Shown here in pieces: positions 11,884-24,900 of a stretch of 64,000 bases of DNA; within the stretch, counting starts at the first letter, position 1, and the number at the start of each line of letters is the position of its first letter. Both the position numbers and the translations under genes were made by a program. Source of the DNA: Omphalotus guepiniiformis. Its lineage: Eukaryota > Basidiomycota > Agaricomycetes > Agaricales > Omphalotaceae. The stretch lies in assembly GCA_028554645.1 (NCBI GenBank), contig JAQOOI010000019.1, positions 1,426,001 to 1,490,000 of the forward strand. Direction: 5' to 3'. The notes below the pieces were generated by a model, which was not told the DNA's origin, did no database searches, and saw only the letters and a list, made by a program, of their open reading frames with translations.

Positions 11884-13059
11884 TCACTCTCCTTGGAATA
11901 CCGGCCGTCTTTTCTCCCGAAAAGCCACCAACGCCTCCATTCGATCCTTTGTCTGCAACAGAGGCTCATAACAGAGCCTCTCATGATCCAAAGCCTCGTT
12001 AAGTGGCACCTCGAGAGACCGCGACATAGCGGCTTTCGCTGCGCGGAGCGCTAAGGGAGCTATCGGCCCAGTGAAAGCGAGTATGTTGGATTTAGTGCTC
12101 AGGGGATGGGATGGGATTTGGGATGGCTCACCACTCAGAGACATCTCTTTTGCAAGTTCCAGCGCGCGCTCGAAAGCCGTGGAGAACGGGGCGGCGACAT
12201 AATCCACCAGGCCTACGCGAGTACCAAAACACCATCAGCCAAATCGCGCTACGTCAAATCACGACGCAACCTACCTAATTCCTGGGCCTGCCTCGCCGTA
12301 AGCTCCCTCCCAGTAAAAATCAGCTCCTTTGCTTTGGGCAGCCCGATAAGCCGAGGAGCACGTTGTGTCCCTCCTGCGCCGGGTATGATACCCAACTTGA
12401 CTTCCGGGAAGCTGATTTTCGTCACGTCATTGGCTGGTTGACGTCAATAAGGCTCGTATACAGCGCAAACAAAGGCTCACCAGCAATTCTGAAATCGCAT
12501 GTCAATGCCATCTCAAGACCCCCTCCAAGAGCAGGTCCATCGATAGCAGCAATTGTTGGGAAAGGCAGGTTGTCAATGAGGTTGAACGTCGAACGGAGGG
12601 TACATAAGAATTCGTGGACTTGGGATTGAGTCATCGCGCGCCGTTCAATTAAGTCCGCGCCGGAACAGAAGGCTGAGGGGGTGGAGGAATAGATAATGAG
12701 GACATTGAGTCTGCGTATGGAGAGGTCAACGTTGGCTCAGTTTGCCTACAATCAGTCACGAGATGGGGATGGGGAGGGCAGGGGAAGGCTCAAGAGAGGT
12801 GATTCACTGACAATTTTTCATTTATGGCTTGATCTAACGCCCTGCCCAGGTCCTAAATAACAAAGGGAATGTTAATCTTACAGACGCATGCGATCTATGT
12901 CAACTCTGCGCTCACCTCCAGCAATTGAACTGAGATCGCGTTCTTTGATTTTGGTCTGTTCAGGGCTATACAATACACACCGGGGTGCCCGTGGACTTTG
13001 TGCAGGTAAGCTTGGGCGAGAGGGTTGGCACTGTCCCCTGGAGCTAAAGCCGTCGTCAT
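11884..13059 (-). CDS. Enoyl-CoA hydratase/isomerase family protein, siderophore-cluster type (Fer4-like)
   Basis: Six exons join from [16 protein letters not shown] (ATG at 13059) to a stop at 11884, about 280 residues. Crotonase-fold motifs: oxyanion-hole [29 protein letters not shown], then [17 protein letters not shown], and C-terminal [12 protein letters not shown]. Correct splicing uses an acceptor giving [15 protein letters not shown] and an intron at about 12065-12130. In Ustilago maydis a cluster enoyl-CoA hydratase (Fer4) makes methylglutaconyl-CoA for ferrichrome A. The location next to the acyltransferase, and a perfect GATA site about 440 bases upstream, support the same role here. 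No C-terminal PTS1 peroxisomal signal is present. The alternative is an ordinary mitochondrial AUH-type hydratase; context argues for the siderophore role. Confidence 0.85.
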
Positions 13060-14299
13060 TTCAAGCTAGAACTCGCTGTTGCGAATCAAATTGAAGGCGA
13101 TAGACTGACAGGCGCTGAGAAGGAGGAGGACCAAAAGCGCTAGTATGACGCGACCTTTTACGATCCCGTGTACAGCGGTACGGTCTGGGGAACGAACGCG
13201 AACGCGAAATGAAGCGAGCTATGTTCGCACGCAAGTCGGAAGTCTTTGAAAAAAGCTGGTAAGTGAGCAAAATATACATCACGATCAACCCCATTTTAAC
13301 GCTTCTTCTGTAAAGGAGATTACTGCGCAGGTCAGTTCGACTCTTGGCGTCAATGTCTGTGAATGTGATTAGATTATCCTCAATGTGATTGAAATTCGTT
13401 GGAGCTTGTCCAATGGCACGGACCGGGATGAAGGAAAGAGCATCGGGACTGGAAGTCTGGAACTGTCATCACATGGAATCTTTATCAGATCATCACTTAT
13501 CTGATAAGATGTCTCGGCAGCGACACTGGGCGCGAGCGAGCCAGCTCATGCAGCCTGTACGAAACCTTACGAAATTCGACTCGGACGCAACGGTTGTATT
13601 GGTCTGCAAGAAATGCTTCTAGTGCTTAACCACCTGAGTGGGTAAACATGCAGACGACTCGTATTCTGGCATCCGTTCCCGCTCATCGCGCGAAAAAGAA
13701 ACAAGCAGCAAGGAACACCCATTGAAAGGAGGAATTAGGGGTTTTGCAGTTTTCGAGTCCGATCATCTGGACCTGAACAGAACACGTCTTTATGGGCTGG
13801 ACTGGCAAGGACTGGATGCATACTGTTCGTTCCAGTTTATCCGGTCTGCCCACTTCAGAGGCTAGAGCCGTGTACCTTTTCGTACGATGAACCACTCACA
13901 GGCCACAACATCTTCGCGAACTTGACCAGCGCTGCGATTAATCCGTTGTGAATCTGAATCAGAACAGAGAGACGTGTTTCAAGTCAAAGAGATCCACATC
14001 TGTCGTCAGGTGAGCGCAGACTGGCATAGAGCATCCGCTTCCGTCGAAATTGAATTCATTCTGACTAGGGTCCATATGCACTCAGTCCTCGAATACACTA
14101 TTGTCAACGTCGCCAACGACTTTGAACTTAACCTCTGTTATAATGTCATCAATTTCCTTGTGCGTCAGGTAAGTTTACAGTATCTTTACTTTTTGTAGAA
14201 AAACCTCTAACGCGTTATTAGGACACATTCTTTTCAATCTCCACACTTCACAGGGATGATACCGATACCCGTTTACTCACGCGATTGTGTGTATTTGCT
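13060..14299. other. Intergenic region upstream of the hydratase gene, with a GATA site
   Basis: No supported gene. It holds the promoter of the minus-strand hydratase, including the GATA site at 13497-13507, and the 3' flank of the acyltransferase gene. Short frames here show no recognisable domain. Confidence 0.5.
13497..13507. promoter_or_regulatory. Perfect GATA site (TTATCTGATAA)
   Basis: TTATCTGATAA is a near-palindrome that contains ATCTGATAA (13499-13507), matching the ATCWGATAA consensus of fungal iron-sensing GATA repressors (Urbs1, SreA, Fep1 family). A second GATA core (TTATCAGAT) lies just upstream at 13482-13490. It sits upstream of the hydratase gene. Confidence 0.6.
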
Positions 14300-15674
14300 T
14301 CAGTGTAACATTGCTGCTTGGAAGAACCTCTCTCTACGTAGAGTGAAGTAGACAGCTCGTTTGTGTGGGAGTTCAAATTCCTGAAAGTTCATAAGTCAGA
14401 GCTAGAGGTATGAAGGAGGAAGGACGGAAGTACCCTATTGAATTCCTGAGGGAGATACGCAATAAGCCGGGGAACGATAGGAAGATCTACTCTGGGTTCG
14501 CCGACGACTACCTCCGTTCGAGGTTCACGTAGGAAGCAGGCGTGTTTCATAGAGGTCATGACTGCGGTGACTATGAGGTGGTAATGCATTTGTGAGCTGA
14601 GCCGTAGGAGAGACGAGAAGGTACTCACATCGATGACGCCCACGGAACTTGTCCTCTCCAATGAGTAGGTGCGTACCTGTATAGTCTGCGTTCAGCGAAC
14701 CAAGTCACTAAGGAAAGGTCATGAAAGGTGATACCCTGGTCATAGTCTCCAAGCCCGCCAACATACGTCCCCATCGGATCTTCCTTGACCCATGACATCT
14801 CGCCATATCCCGCCATCTCTCCATCCCACGCGACAATGAAGCCCATAATATGCGGGTCTGCAAGTCTATCTGCAAGATACTTCCTATGTTTCTCGTCCGG
14901 TCCACGCTCTCTCCACCCGACATTCACGCGCTCAGAGTTCTGCCAGCGGGAATAGGTGGTGAAATGCTCCGGGTTATTTGCATCGATGTGGGTGAATGTG
15001 AGCTGTTGGCCGACGCTGTGGATGTAGCGGGAGTATATTACGGCACCTGGCACCGGTTTAGGTGGTCGTAGCGGGTGGGTAGTAAGGACGTGCTCGGTTC
15101 TCGTGAAGGAGGCGATTGCGGGGAACGGTGTTGAGGACATCGATGGATTTGGGACCATGCTTTGTAGCCAATGACGAGTGACGGGTGCACCTGCGCCCTG
15201 CCAGAAAGCAGCTCGAACGAGAAGGAGCTCGAACTGCGACTGTGCGTCTGGAGGTGAAAATGCCAGCCCTGTTTGAACAAGGTATGATTTGAGGGACTCA
15301 GTTTTAGAGTCAAGGACGAGTGGGAGCACATCCTTCTCTGTGTGACGCATCCACAGGGCGTACAAGGCCGCCCATGCGTCTTCGGTGCTTAATGCTGGTT
15401 CTGCAGTTGTGAAAGCCAGTGCGGGACTGCTAACAGCCCTGTCGTCATTTACGACACCATGTAGACTTACGCGGAGGGTTCGTTCATGGGGATTGAAGAT
15501 GGCGATAGGCGCGGAAGACTCCGCTAAGAAGACCTGGACGGTACCATCTTGTTCGGTGGAGCGAACAATGGTCGAGTCGGGAAGAGTGAAGGTGTGTTCG
15601 GGTGGTGCGACGAATTCTTCCCGCACGTATCCAGAAGTTTTGGTAGTCATGTCCTTGGGTGAGATGAGGGGCAC
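14300..15674 (-). CDS. Siderophore N5-hydroxyornithine acyltransferase (GNAT; Fer5/SidF/SidL-like)
   Basis: Four exons (three introns at about 14683-14738, 14571-14629 and 14359-14411) give about 415 residues. Conserved segments: HWLQSMVPNPSMS, FTHIDANNPEHF, RVNVGWRERGPDEKH, GFIVAWDGEMAGYGEMSWVK, then across the first intron GDYDQGTHLLIGEDKFRGRH, and MTSMKHACFLREPRTEVVVGEP. This is the GNAT C-terminal domain shared by IucB/MbtK and fungal siderophore transacylases. The enzyme forms the hydroxamate by transferring an acyl group from CoA to N5-hydroxyornithine. It diverges from the monooxygenase gene over a promoter with a GATA site. No PTS1 is seen (ends QAAMLH), so it is probably cytosolic. 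The start could also be the internal Met (MTTKTSG) at 15650. Confidence 0.9.
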
Positions 15675-16205
15675 TCAATTGGCAGGGTACGTTTGTTCTT
15701 CCTTCTTTTCTCGCTATACTCACTTTGCAAAAAAGGGGACCACATAGGTGCTGCCGATAGATCCGAACTTTCGGATAGGTGCGATAATTTCGTATTTGGC
15801 AATGTTGTTTATCTGATAATTTGAATCTAATCAGATACAGGACTCCATCAGCACATGGCGACAAATGGATATTCTTTACAGTCGCCGTCACTCTACAGCT
15901 TCAACTTGAACCGGTTTGCTGGATTTCGTTGGGGATTACCCTTGAGGCGAGGAGCCTAGCCGGATTGCGAACATGGTTTGCTCGTCTGTTACGAACGCTG
16001 CAAAGTCCACATTCACCCTCTCGGTCTTGAGAATAGACGACGAATTGCACCATCTTCATTTTTCCAACCGCAACTCGCGGTTCTGGAACCAGTTGGATAT
16101 ATCAGGAGGATTCTATAAAACCAGATAAGATTCACAGCTCCGCACAATTCCTGGTTCGCCGAGCTTTATCTTAGTCTAGCAGTTTTCAACATCCTTGTTA
16201 CGGCA
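15675..16205. promoter_or_regulatory. Divergent promoter, acyltransferase / monooxygenase
   Basis: The 531-base spacer between two divergent siderophore genes contains the GATA site at 15809-15819, a nearby AATCAGATAC core at 15829-15838, a CCAGATAAG core at 16121-16129 and a TATAAAA box at 16114-16120, about 90 bases before the monooxygenase ATG. The layout suggests shared iron control of both genes. Confidence 0.55.
15809..15819. promoter_or_regulatory. Perfect GATA site (TTATCTGATAA)
   Basis: Identical 11-mer to the site upstream of the hydratase gene; it contains ATCTGATAA. It lies between the divergent acyltransferase and monooxygenase genes and so can serve both. Confidence 0.6.
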
Positions 16206-18219
16206 ATGAGCGTTACTTCACAAACCATCTATGACCTCGTAGGTCTTGGATTTGGCCCTTCGAATATCGCTATCGCAGGCGCTTTGGTAGAAAAATGGGC
16301 TTCACCAAATAGCGTGAGTTAGACTTTTACGAAAAGGCATCATCTTGTTCACTGATCTCGCGTATAGGATGCTAAAAGCCGATCTTTCCAAAATGTCTTA
16401 TTCATTGAGAAGCATACCTCGTTTCAATGGCACCCAGGCATGCTCATTCCAGGAGCTCAGATGCAAATAAGGTTTGCATCTACCTTTAATTGCATTTCTT
16501 CACCACATAACATTCCATCCTTTATAGCTTCCTCAAAGATCTCGCGACCCTTCGCTCTCCACAATCTCCTTTAACCTTCTTGAACTACTTACATTCCCAA
16601 AATCGCCTCGCGTCCTTCATCAACCGAGGGTCTACAACGCCTTCGAGAAAAGAGTATGCCGACTACCTTGGCTGGGCCGCGCGCTACGTCCAGGATCATG
16701 GCGTCAAAGTTAATTATGGCCAGGAGGTCGTTTCTATTGATGAAGACACCGATGGATTGATTGATGTTACTAGCAAAGACGTGGCTACCAACGAAGTCTT
16801 CACTTTCAAAACCCGTAAGCAGAGCGTCTGTGCTATTCTCATTTAATAACACCACGCTCATGACGGGTTTGGCATTCTAGGTAATCTTGTCATTTCACCC
16901 GGAGGTTCTCCGCGCATCCCTCTTTCCATCGCTGCTCTCATGAAGGAGCCTTCTGTGATCAATGACGCGACTGTGCTACACAGCTCTGCGTACTTGACCT
17001 CTGTGGACCGACTCTTCCAGAGCTTGACAAGGACCAGCTCCTCCCGTCCATTGAGAATTGCTGTTATTGGCGGTGGACAGTCTGCTGCAGAGGTGTCATT
17101 GAATTTACGCGAGCGTCTTAGCTCTGTGGCTTTTGAGGGATCGGTGGGACACCAGGTCGACATGATAATCGGCCGAGGGTCTCTTAAGCCTAGCGATGAC
17201 ACACCGTTCTCCAATGAGGTCTTTGATCCTAGGAGTGAGTTGATTTTTCAACGTTCGTCTTTGCTGTGGATATTAATTACGGTTGTCCAGCAACTGATGC
17301 TTGGTTCGGTACAAGCCAGCACAGTCGTGATCGAATGTTAGCAGAGTATAAGCCGACGAATTACTCTGTTGTCAACCCTCGAACCATTGATGTTGTACGT
17401 CAGGTTTCTCTTTCATGCCGCAAAACATTCTTCTCATTCTGTCTTTTACTCCGCTAGTTATACGAAGTTATTTACGATCAAAAAGTGGACGATGCCATCG
17501 CCGCCAGGACTTTGGACAAACAATCCAGGACAAGCCCACGCATTAATATTCGATCAGATATGCGAATCGTCTCCATTACCTACGATGACACAAACAGCTC
17601 CAACCCCTCCTCATCTCCTACCACCAAGTCATCCTCCGCGTTCACTTTAACGCTCCAAAACACCCACACACCCCACACGCATCACACCTCAGCATACGAC
17701 GCCATCATCTGTGCGACAGGCTACCAGCGCACCGGCTGGGTAGACTTGTTCAAACGTTCCAAACGACTCGGGAAACAATTCGGTTTTAGCACCGAGGCTC
17801 CCGCACGCGTAAAGTTAGTGCCCATTGGCAAGCGTCGAGTCGATGTTGATACGCTTTACGGCGACGACGAGACGACAGTTGGTTCGGACGTCTCATCGCC
17901 TGCTTTATCTCTCTCCAGCGGGAGCGACAATAGCGCAGTCAGCGGTGTCAGTACTCCGCTTACCTCGCCATCAGAGGAAGGGAAAGATATCAAGGAATCG
18001 GATGTCAACCTCTACATCTCGCGTCGATATCGTCTTCTTCCAGTGTCTTCGTCTGGAAAGACGCCTGAGCTTGATGATGTGGAGGGGTCGACTCGAGCGA
18101 AGGCCAGGGTTTATGTGCAAGGGGTAGAGGAGACAACGCATGGGCTCAGTGATACGCTACTTAGTGTCATGGGTCCAAGGGCTGGAGAGGTTGTGGAGGA
18201 TTTATTCTCTGAAGATTGA
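16206..18219 (+). CDS. L-ornithine N5-monooxygenase (SidA/Sid1-like)
   Basis: Six exons from ATG at 16206 to TGA at 18217-18219, about 560 residues. The FAD-binding motif GLGFGPSNIAIAGAL is at the N-terminus. It is followed by FQWHPGMLIPGAQMQISFLKD, the NADPH-binding motif VIGGGQSAAEVSLNLRER in mid-protein, NEVFDPR at an exon end, and the C-terminal ATGY motif IICATGYQRTGW. These are diagnostic of class B N-hydroxylating flavoenzymes that convert ornithine to N5-hydroxyornithine, the first committed step of hydroxamate siderophore synthesis. The C-terminal part carries a long Ser-rich insertion before YISRRYRLLP. All introns used are GT-AG. A decayed copy of its last ~45 codons occurs near 58.3 kb. 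Confidence 0.95.
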
Positions 18220-19251
18220 ACTAAAATGTGTCGTTGAATACATGTTGAAAAAATTGAAGATGATTACATGATTTTGCCCATTGTAATGCGAAAGTTTCTT
18301 CTCTTATATCATGCTCTATAGCACACACATATGCAAAGTTTCGTGTTTGAGGGTGAACTAAGACGTGAAATCGCGAATACCATTAAGATCGTGAGTTTGC
18401 ACATTAATTAAGGCTTGTTCACGTGACGCACGCGCGGGGCCAAATTAAAATTTTTGTAACTCAACGCTGCTCGACTCTCCAACAGTGGCAGCACCTAACG
18501 TCAGGACTCAGCCCCTAGCCTCACCATTTTCAAACCGCAAGATCTGACACAGGCTAATATGCCCTGTTGACATCGAGCGGGAATTCGACCGACCCGCGGT
18601 AGCGATTCTGGCGTCAGGCTGAAGTCATGTTCTGACACAATGACTGCTCCAGGTATTGAAGTGGGAGAGACGGAAAATCCTGCCAGCAGCCTGTCCTAAG
18701 ACCTAGGCTATAGGCGTGTTGATCGCAGTTGATCGTTCGGGCCGACGCTCAACAGGTTCAACCCCTTCAATGGAAAATTGGCAAAATCTGGTACGCAAGG
18801 CTACACTTGAAGCCTGAGGAAGGTTTCCAAAGTTTCGGACCCGACGTCTTTTGCACCCTGCAAGGCACGAACTGGTGGAGTCTTCGGAAGTCAACAAACC
18901 TACTAAGGCACGTCAAAGAACACGCTGTGACGCGCAGTAAGCGCGGAAGGTTTGCCCAGAGAATCTGTCGGAGGCTCTCTCTTTGGCCAAGAGATGATGA
19001 ACATGTACCGGTACCGCTTGTTGTATCTACCTTTCTTCCTGCCTTTTTTCGACGACTCGGGTCATTTGGACCCTGCCTGGACCTTGTGATTGGCTGCGCT
19101 CAGGCTCACTCCGGGTACCAGCAGGTACAAGCATGGTGGTGTCCTTCTTTGGTGGTTCGACATTGGCTCTTTTGTCGCCTTTTGACGAACCGTTGACATC
19201 AGGCGAGCTGGTCCTTCCGTGTATTTGATCTAATCTGACAAGTGAACATTA

Positions 19252-19260
19252 ATCAGATAA
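19252..19260. promoter_or_regulatory. GATA site (ATCAGATAA)
   Basis: Exact match to ATCWGATAA, about 300 bases upstream of the siderophore transporter ATG and paired with a second site 38 bases downstream. Paired GATA sites are typical of iron-repressed fungal promoters. Confidence 0.6.
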
Positions 19261-19298
19261 GTACCGTTCAAGTCACACGATTGACGGTCTCGCCCGCC

Positions 19299-19309
19299 TT
19301 ATCTGATAA
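19299..19309. promoter_or_regulatory. Perfect GATA site (TTATCTGATAA)
   Basis: Third occurrence in the window of the same 11-mer; it contains ATCTGATAA at 19301-19309, about 250 bases before the transporter ATG. Confidence 0.6.
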
Positions 19310-19553
19310 TCCAACCTTTATCTCCTTTCTTTCACATTCCCCCTGGTTTTGGTACTTACTCTTAATATCATTGTTGCACCACACCAATGCCGGCTTCTGA
19401 ATCTTTGCTTAGAAATCTCTGGTTCTGCTCTTGACCTGCTTCCCTGGTTGTGAGTGGTTCTGCCTTCGCGTTCTTCTCATCTTTGGAACTTCACGTCCCT
19501 GACACTCCCTCGTAGACGAAATATATCCTTGTTCGACGTAACATCAGGCACCT

Positions 19554-21550
19554 ATGTCGTCGAGTAACGGCCTCAAGTACCAGAGCCACAGCCAAGACGC
19601 TGATGTGGATAGTCTGCAGGGAGGCTCAATCACGAAGGTCTCTGAACCCTCCGATAATGGCAGCGAGTATTTCCAGTCGCAGGGCGTCACCCGAATGGAG
19701 GCCATCCATCGGGCCGCCCAAGGAAAATCTGGGAGAGCGACGATGTGGGCCGTCAGCATTTCTATCATTGTGTGTGCTTGGGCGTATTCACTAGACCAAA
19801 GTACCACTTCCAACTATGCCGCTTTCGCGACCTCTTCATTCCAAGAACACAGCTCTGGTCTTGCTTCCCTCGCCATTGCTACGAAAATCATCTCTGCAGT
19901 ATGCAAGCCTTTTATAGCCAAGATTTCTGACATCACCTCTCGTCCATACACTTACCTGCTCGTTCTGTTCTTCTACGTTCTTGGGTACATCGTCGTTGCG
20001 TCCTGTCGAACGATCTCTGCCTATATTATCGGCGAAGTCTTTGTCGCTATTGGCAGCAGTGGCCTCGATCTGCTGAACGAAATCATTGTCGCTGATATCA
20101 CTACTCTCGAGTGGCGAGGTTTCGTTGCCTCCATGCTCTCCGCACCCTTCATCATCAACACCTGGTTCGCAGGCAAAATTGTTAACGCTTTGAGTGAAGG
20201 AGAAAAATGGAGATGGGGATACGGGATGTTTGCTATCATCATGCCTGTCGTACTCGGGCCTGCCATATTCACCCTCATTTACCTTGACCATAAGGCTCGG
20301 CGTGAGGGTATCGTAAATATCGCATCGAGTAATGCTGCAAGGCGCGAGGCGCGCGAATTAGCAGAGGCTCAAGGTCTGGAAGGTCCGAGAGGGATTATCA
20401 CGGCCAAGGCCAATGATAGCAAGTTGTCCTGGTACGATCGGGCGAAAGCTAATTTCACGGAGATTGATGCCTTCGGCTTGGTTCTCATGGGTTTTGGGTG
20501 GTCACTACTCCTTCTTCCTTTCTCGCTGAAGACCTACGCTTCTGGTGGATGGCACAATCCTTCCCTGATCGCCATGATGATTGTTGGTGGCATATTCCTC
20601 ATCCTGTACGTCTTGTACGAGAGGTTTATCGCTCGTATCCCGAGTTCCCCTCGACGTATACTAAAGAATAAAACGTTCATTTGCGCGGTGATCATTGATT
20701 TCATGTATATGCGTGCGTACTTGTAATCTTGTGGAGATTCTGGAGCTGATCCTTGCACTTTATAGTGGCCGGTCAGCTACGAGGATTGTACTTCTCATCA
20801 TACGTATACATTGTCAAGCCCTGGTCTGTTCAGAACTGGACTTACTTCAACAACACCTTGACCCTTTCGCTTTGCGTCTTCGGCATCTTCGCTGGCCTCG
20901 TCCTACGCTGGACCCATCGGTATAAGTTCCTTCAAGTCCTCGGCCTCATGGTCAAGATCATTGGCATCGGAATTCTCCTCGCAGGCACACAAGCAGCTTC
21001 CACCACGGGTGCCCTTGTGCTCTCGCAAATTCTCATTGGAGCTGGAGGAGCATTCAGTGTCGTTGGTTCCCGAGTCGCGTCTCAGGCTTCCGTTCCTCAC
21101 CAAGACGTTGCTCTCGTCGTCGCGCTGCTCTCGCTCTGGAGTAGTATTGGCTCAGCCATTGGATCCGCTATCGCGGCTGTCATTTGGTCTTCCAAGATGC
21201 CTGTGTTTTTGCGCGAGTACCTGCCTGCTGACACCACCGACGCACAGATCACGAAATTTTTTGGAAACATCAAATTGATTCGCGCGTATGATATCGATAG
21301 CCCGACACGACAGGGTGCAATCACGGCTTATCAGAAGACGCTTTGGTATCTCATTGTGCCAGCGTTATCACTGTCATTCATTCCCCTCATCGCAGCATGC
21401 TTCCAGACCAACTATTATCTTGGTAAACAGCAGAATGCTGTGATGAATGTCGCTCCGGATGGCAGCCACCTCGACGATGCTGGTGCTGACGACTCTGCGG
21501 CTCCCAAGACGTTCAAGGAGAAGTTTTTGAAGTTCTGGGCGGGAAAATAG
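19554..21550 (+). CDS. Siderophore-iron MFS transporter (Sit1/MirB/Fer7-like)
   Basis: Two exons, 19554-20712 and 20766-21550, splitting a Leu codon (DFMYM|LAGQLRG), give about 647 residues. After a polar N-terminal tail of about 60 residues come many hydrophobic segments, with SLDQSTTSNYAAFATSSF after TM1 and the family-typical ISDITSRPYTYLL and LNEIIVADITTLEWRG loops. The second half includes AGQLRGLYFSSYVYIV, RYKFLQVLGL and GSAIAAVIWSSKMP. These are hallmarks of the fungal siderophore:H+ symporter family in the MFS, with about 14 membrane spans expected. It probably imports ferri-siderophore across the plasma membrane, or recycles it. Two GATA sites upstream indicate iron control. Confidence 0.9.
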
Positions 21551-21969
21551 AAGGACGTATGTCTTATAGTCACGAGTTGGGTCACGAAAAGTCGTGTCTA
21601 TTGTCTGAAAACACTATCTCAACATCAATATGATAAAGTGGTCGTTGTTCGAGCTCGTACATGAGTAAGGTAATTATGTAGCTCAATACATGCTAATTAA
21701 AATCGGATGATACTTGTGAACAGGAGCTGACTTACGTCAACTGTGAGGAATGATCGACTGAAATTTCAAGCAGAGGGAAGACTTTACGCCTCAGGCCTTA
21801 GGTAGTCTAAGGAATCCGAGACGGGTACTACACCTTTCTAGCAATCAAAGCTCCGCCTGACTAGTCCTCAATTGAATTATCTGCCTAAGCTCTGGATATT
21901 TTCGGGCTGAAGTATCTAAACGCTGGCACTGACAGACGGACCACACATAGTTTGATTTATTATTCAGAA
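21551..21969. other. Convergent 3' spacer between MFS and ABC transporter genes
   Basis: About 420 bases between two convergent stop codons. It is AT-rich and carries the 3' ends of both transcripts. No gene seen. Confidence 0.5.
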
Positions 21970-24900
21970 TTAATGCTGAGTCTGGTTTTGGTAAAGCGCC
22001 GCGAAAAGTGAACCCTCTGTCTTCAAAAGAGTTTGTGGAGCCCCTATTTCCACAATACGACCATCATCTAGAACCATGACATTATCGTAATCAATGATTG
22101 TTGCTATAATACGCAATGAGCTTAGCACGATTCACCATAGAAAGACACGGTTTACGCACATATGCGATGAGCCACGGATATTACCGTAACATCGCGCAAG
22201 GCAGTCTTCAAGACAGACAGAAGCCGTTGGTCAGTACCGGAATCCATGCTGGACGATGCTTCATCTAATACGACAATCTTCCGCTTTTGCAGCAGCACTC
22301 TGGCAATGCATAGTAATTGACGCTGCCCACGGTCAATATCGCAAGATCAACCAGTAATATGTGCGATGTTACTAACCTGCCCACTCGAGAACTGCAGTCC
22401 ATCAGCAGACATGACTGTGTCCAACTTCTGCTCCAACTCAGAGACGGCCTTCAGCAATCCTACTTGATCAAGGGCTTCCCATATTTGACTATCGGTGACG
22501 TACGCCGAGCAACCCAATGTCAGGTTGTCTCGCACAGATGCGAATAGAAGGAATGGCGTCTGCGATACCGTGCTAGTTCAGAAAAAGATTGCTAAGATAA
22601 GTATTCTTCGGTTAACCCGTACAACTGCTGACCTGATATTCGACCGTAGTACACGAGGAAGGACATGTGCCAAATCCACTCCGTCGATTGAGATTTTTCC
22701 TGAAAAGAGATCCGGCGAAGAGATGCCTTGAAGAAGTGCGAATACAGTACTACTCTTGCCGCTCCCTGTGTCCTCATAGATTAGAGTGACGATAACTAAG
22801 AATACATGCTGACATACCCTGTTCGACCGCAAATGCCCAATTTTTCGCCACCACGAACAGCGAAACTTATGTTATAAAGGGCAGGATCAAGTTCCTTTCT
22901 ACAAGACGAAGGAATCAACCATCAGACGAAGACGAAGACAATAGAAACGCGAACACACTTGTAGCGGAGTGTAACATCTTGGAATTCAATTTGTCCGCGC
23001 TCCGGCCAGTTTGGACTGATTTCACGCGGCTCCACATTCTCTCCGTCTTTTTGGAGACTATCCAGTTCGAACACTCGTTCGACCGAGACGACACCATTCT
23101 CCACTCTTGTATAGGCGAGCAACAGGTTAATAAGACTCTGCGCAAGACCAACAAGCTGAGAGAGGGCCACTCCAAGGTAACCCCCGGAGGTAGAACCTCG
23201 CAACCCCACCGCGAGGGCGGCAGTCGCAATGGCAATCAAGGCTGTCAACAAGTTCAACGACGTACGCCTGCAAAAAGCCATTAAAAGTAAGCGATATCAA
23301 CGGTGAATTTACACCTACAAGAAACGAATTCCAGCATATCGATAATACATAGGAGTTTGAGCCCGGTCAAGATGGTACATGCTCAGTTCTTTGAAGTAAC
23401 TTTCGGAGCGAAAGGCGCGAATGGTGACTAGACCTGATAGTGTTGTTGTGAAAGCTGCATACATGGGTGTCTTGGAGCTCATGGTCAAGTGCTGCAGCTG
23501 CCTTGAAGTCGCCTGCCAGGGATGGTTCAGTTACGTATAGCTGGGTTCAGACGGGTTCAGACACTCACCAGATAGACACGTTGGAGACACCAATATACTG
23601 CTGCTAAGAATGGGATTGAAATTGCTAACCAAGGCACCTATTGCAATGATGATGAGTTAGATGCTCCGTTTCTGATCGATATCATACGAACCGCTATGAG
23701 GATCAAGACCACAGCTCCAACTGCATACACAGTTAGACCCGGACGACTTCACTCGTGTAAGACTTGACACCTACCGACGTATACAGCTGTGAAAGTAAAG
23801 TCTTGGAGAGCTCGTGGAAATGCGAAATCAGTAATATACATGTCCTAGTTAAACATCAGACAATAGAATATATGGCAGCGCCAAGGAGTTGACCAACCGA
23901 CGACCAACGATTCTGTAACTTGGATAGCGGGGTTTCCTGGAAGTAAGTCACAGGTGCAGCGAGTACAGCAGCGAGCTGACGAGCGTGGATGATGATCGAC
24001 GCGTGAGGCGCAGTCAGCTGCGTGTATACATACAGCGTTGTAAAGGACATCAGAAAGCACGCCACAGTGAATCCTGCGTAACCTCCAAGCCAAGGCCCAT
24101 GATTTGTCGTATTGCTCTCAGACCATTCCTTCAACAGAATCTAATCAAAGAATAAGTCACGGCATTCAAAATGCGGAATTTGAGAGCATGCCTGAAGCCC
24201 AATTTGCATCGCGGTATATGTGATGAGGCATGAGAAACAGACTATAAGTCGGTTCCATCCACACTGAAGGCAACATTAGTAAGATGGAAGCCATGCAATC
24301 AAGACACGTACGGCCTTCAAATAGAACAAATATGGTGCCCAAGTTGAGGCCTTTGCTCCTTTTTCGTCTCCCGTTTGCTTCTCAGCGAGGTTTTCCTTGA
24401 CTGCTTGCGACTTAGTCTTTCCGATGAGTTGAGATGCTGATGGATCGTCGGGCGCAACCACATCCTTCTCGTTGATATCCTCCCCGTCCTCTTCGGCATT
24501 AGATTGCTCGCCGACGTATTGTACAATGTCTTGGTGACGAGCACGAAGCTCTGTGAGCGTACCTTGCGCTACCACTGCACCTTTTTCGAGTATAATGATC
24601 TGATCAGCCGATTGTAGATGTCGCACTACATAATGAACTGTAAATAATCAAGTCCGCAAACGAGACAGCGGATCTGCTTACCGTTATGTGTAACGAGCAT
24701 GACTGTGCTTCCGCGAAGCAACCCTCCCTTGACCGAAAATAGCCGGGAGAAAACTGACTTTGCTGTATGAGAGTCCTAGATGCAATGAGGATCGCTAGTA
24801 TAATAGGATAATGTCCGCTAGATCTTACAAGAGCTGAAAAGCAGTCATCAAGCAAGGTAACATCGCACTTGGCATAGACTGCACGAGCAAGCGACTGTAT

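Larger units (their letters stand above)
18220..19553. other. Intergenic region with the MFS-transporter promoter
   Basis: No convincing gene. A 155-codon frame at 18729-19196 shows no domain and is not supported. The right part is the promoter of the MFS transporter with two GATA sites (19252-19260 and 19299-19309). Confidence 0.5.

Noticed and set aside
18729..19196. 155-codon frame upstream of the MFS transporter
   Set aside because: No domain, unusual composition, and it lies in the region used as promoter; more likely a chance open frame.
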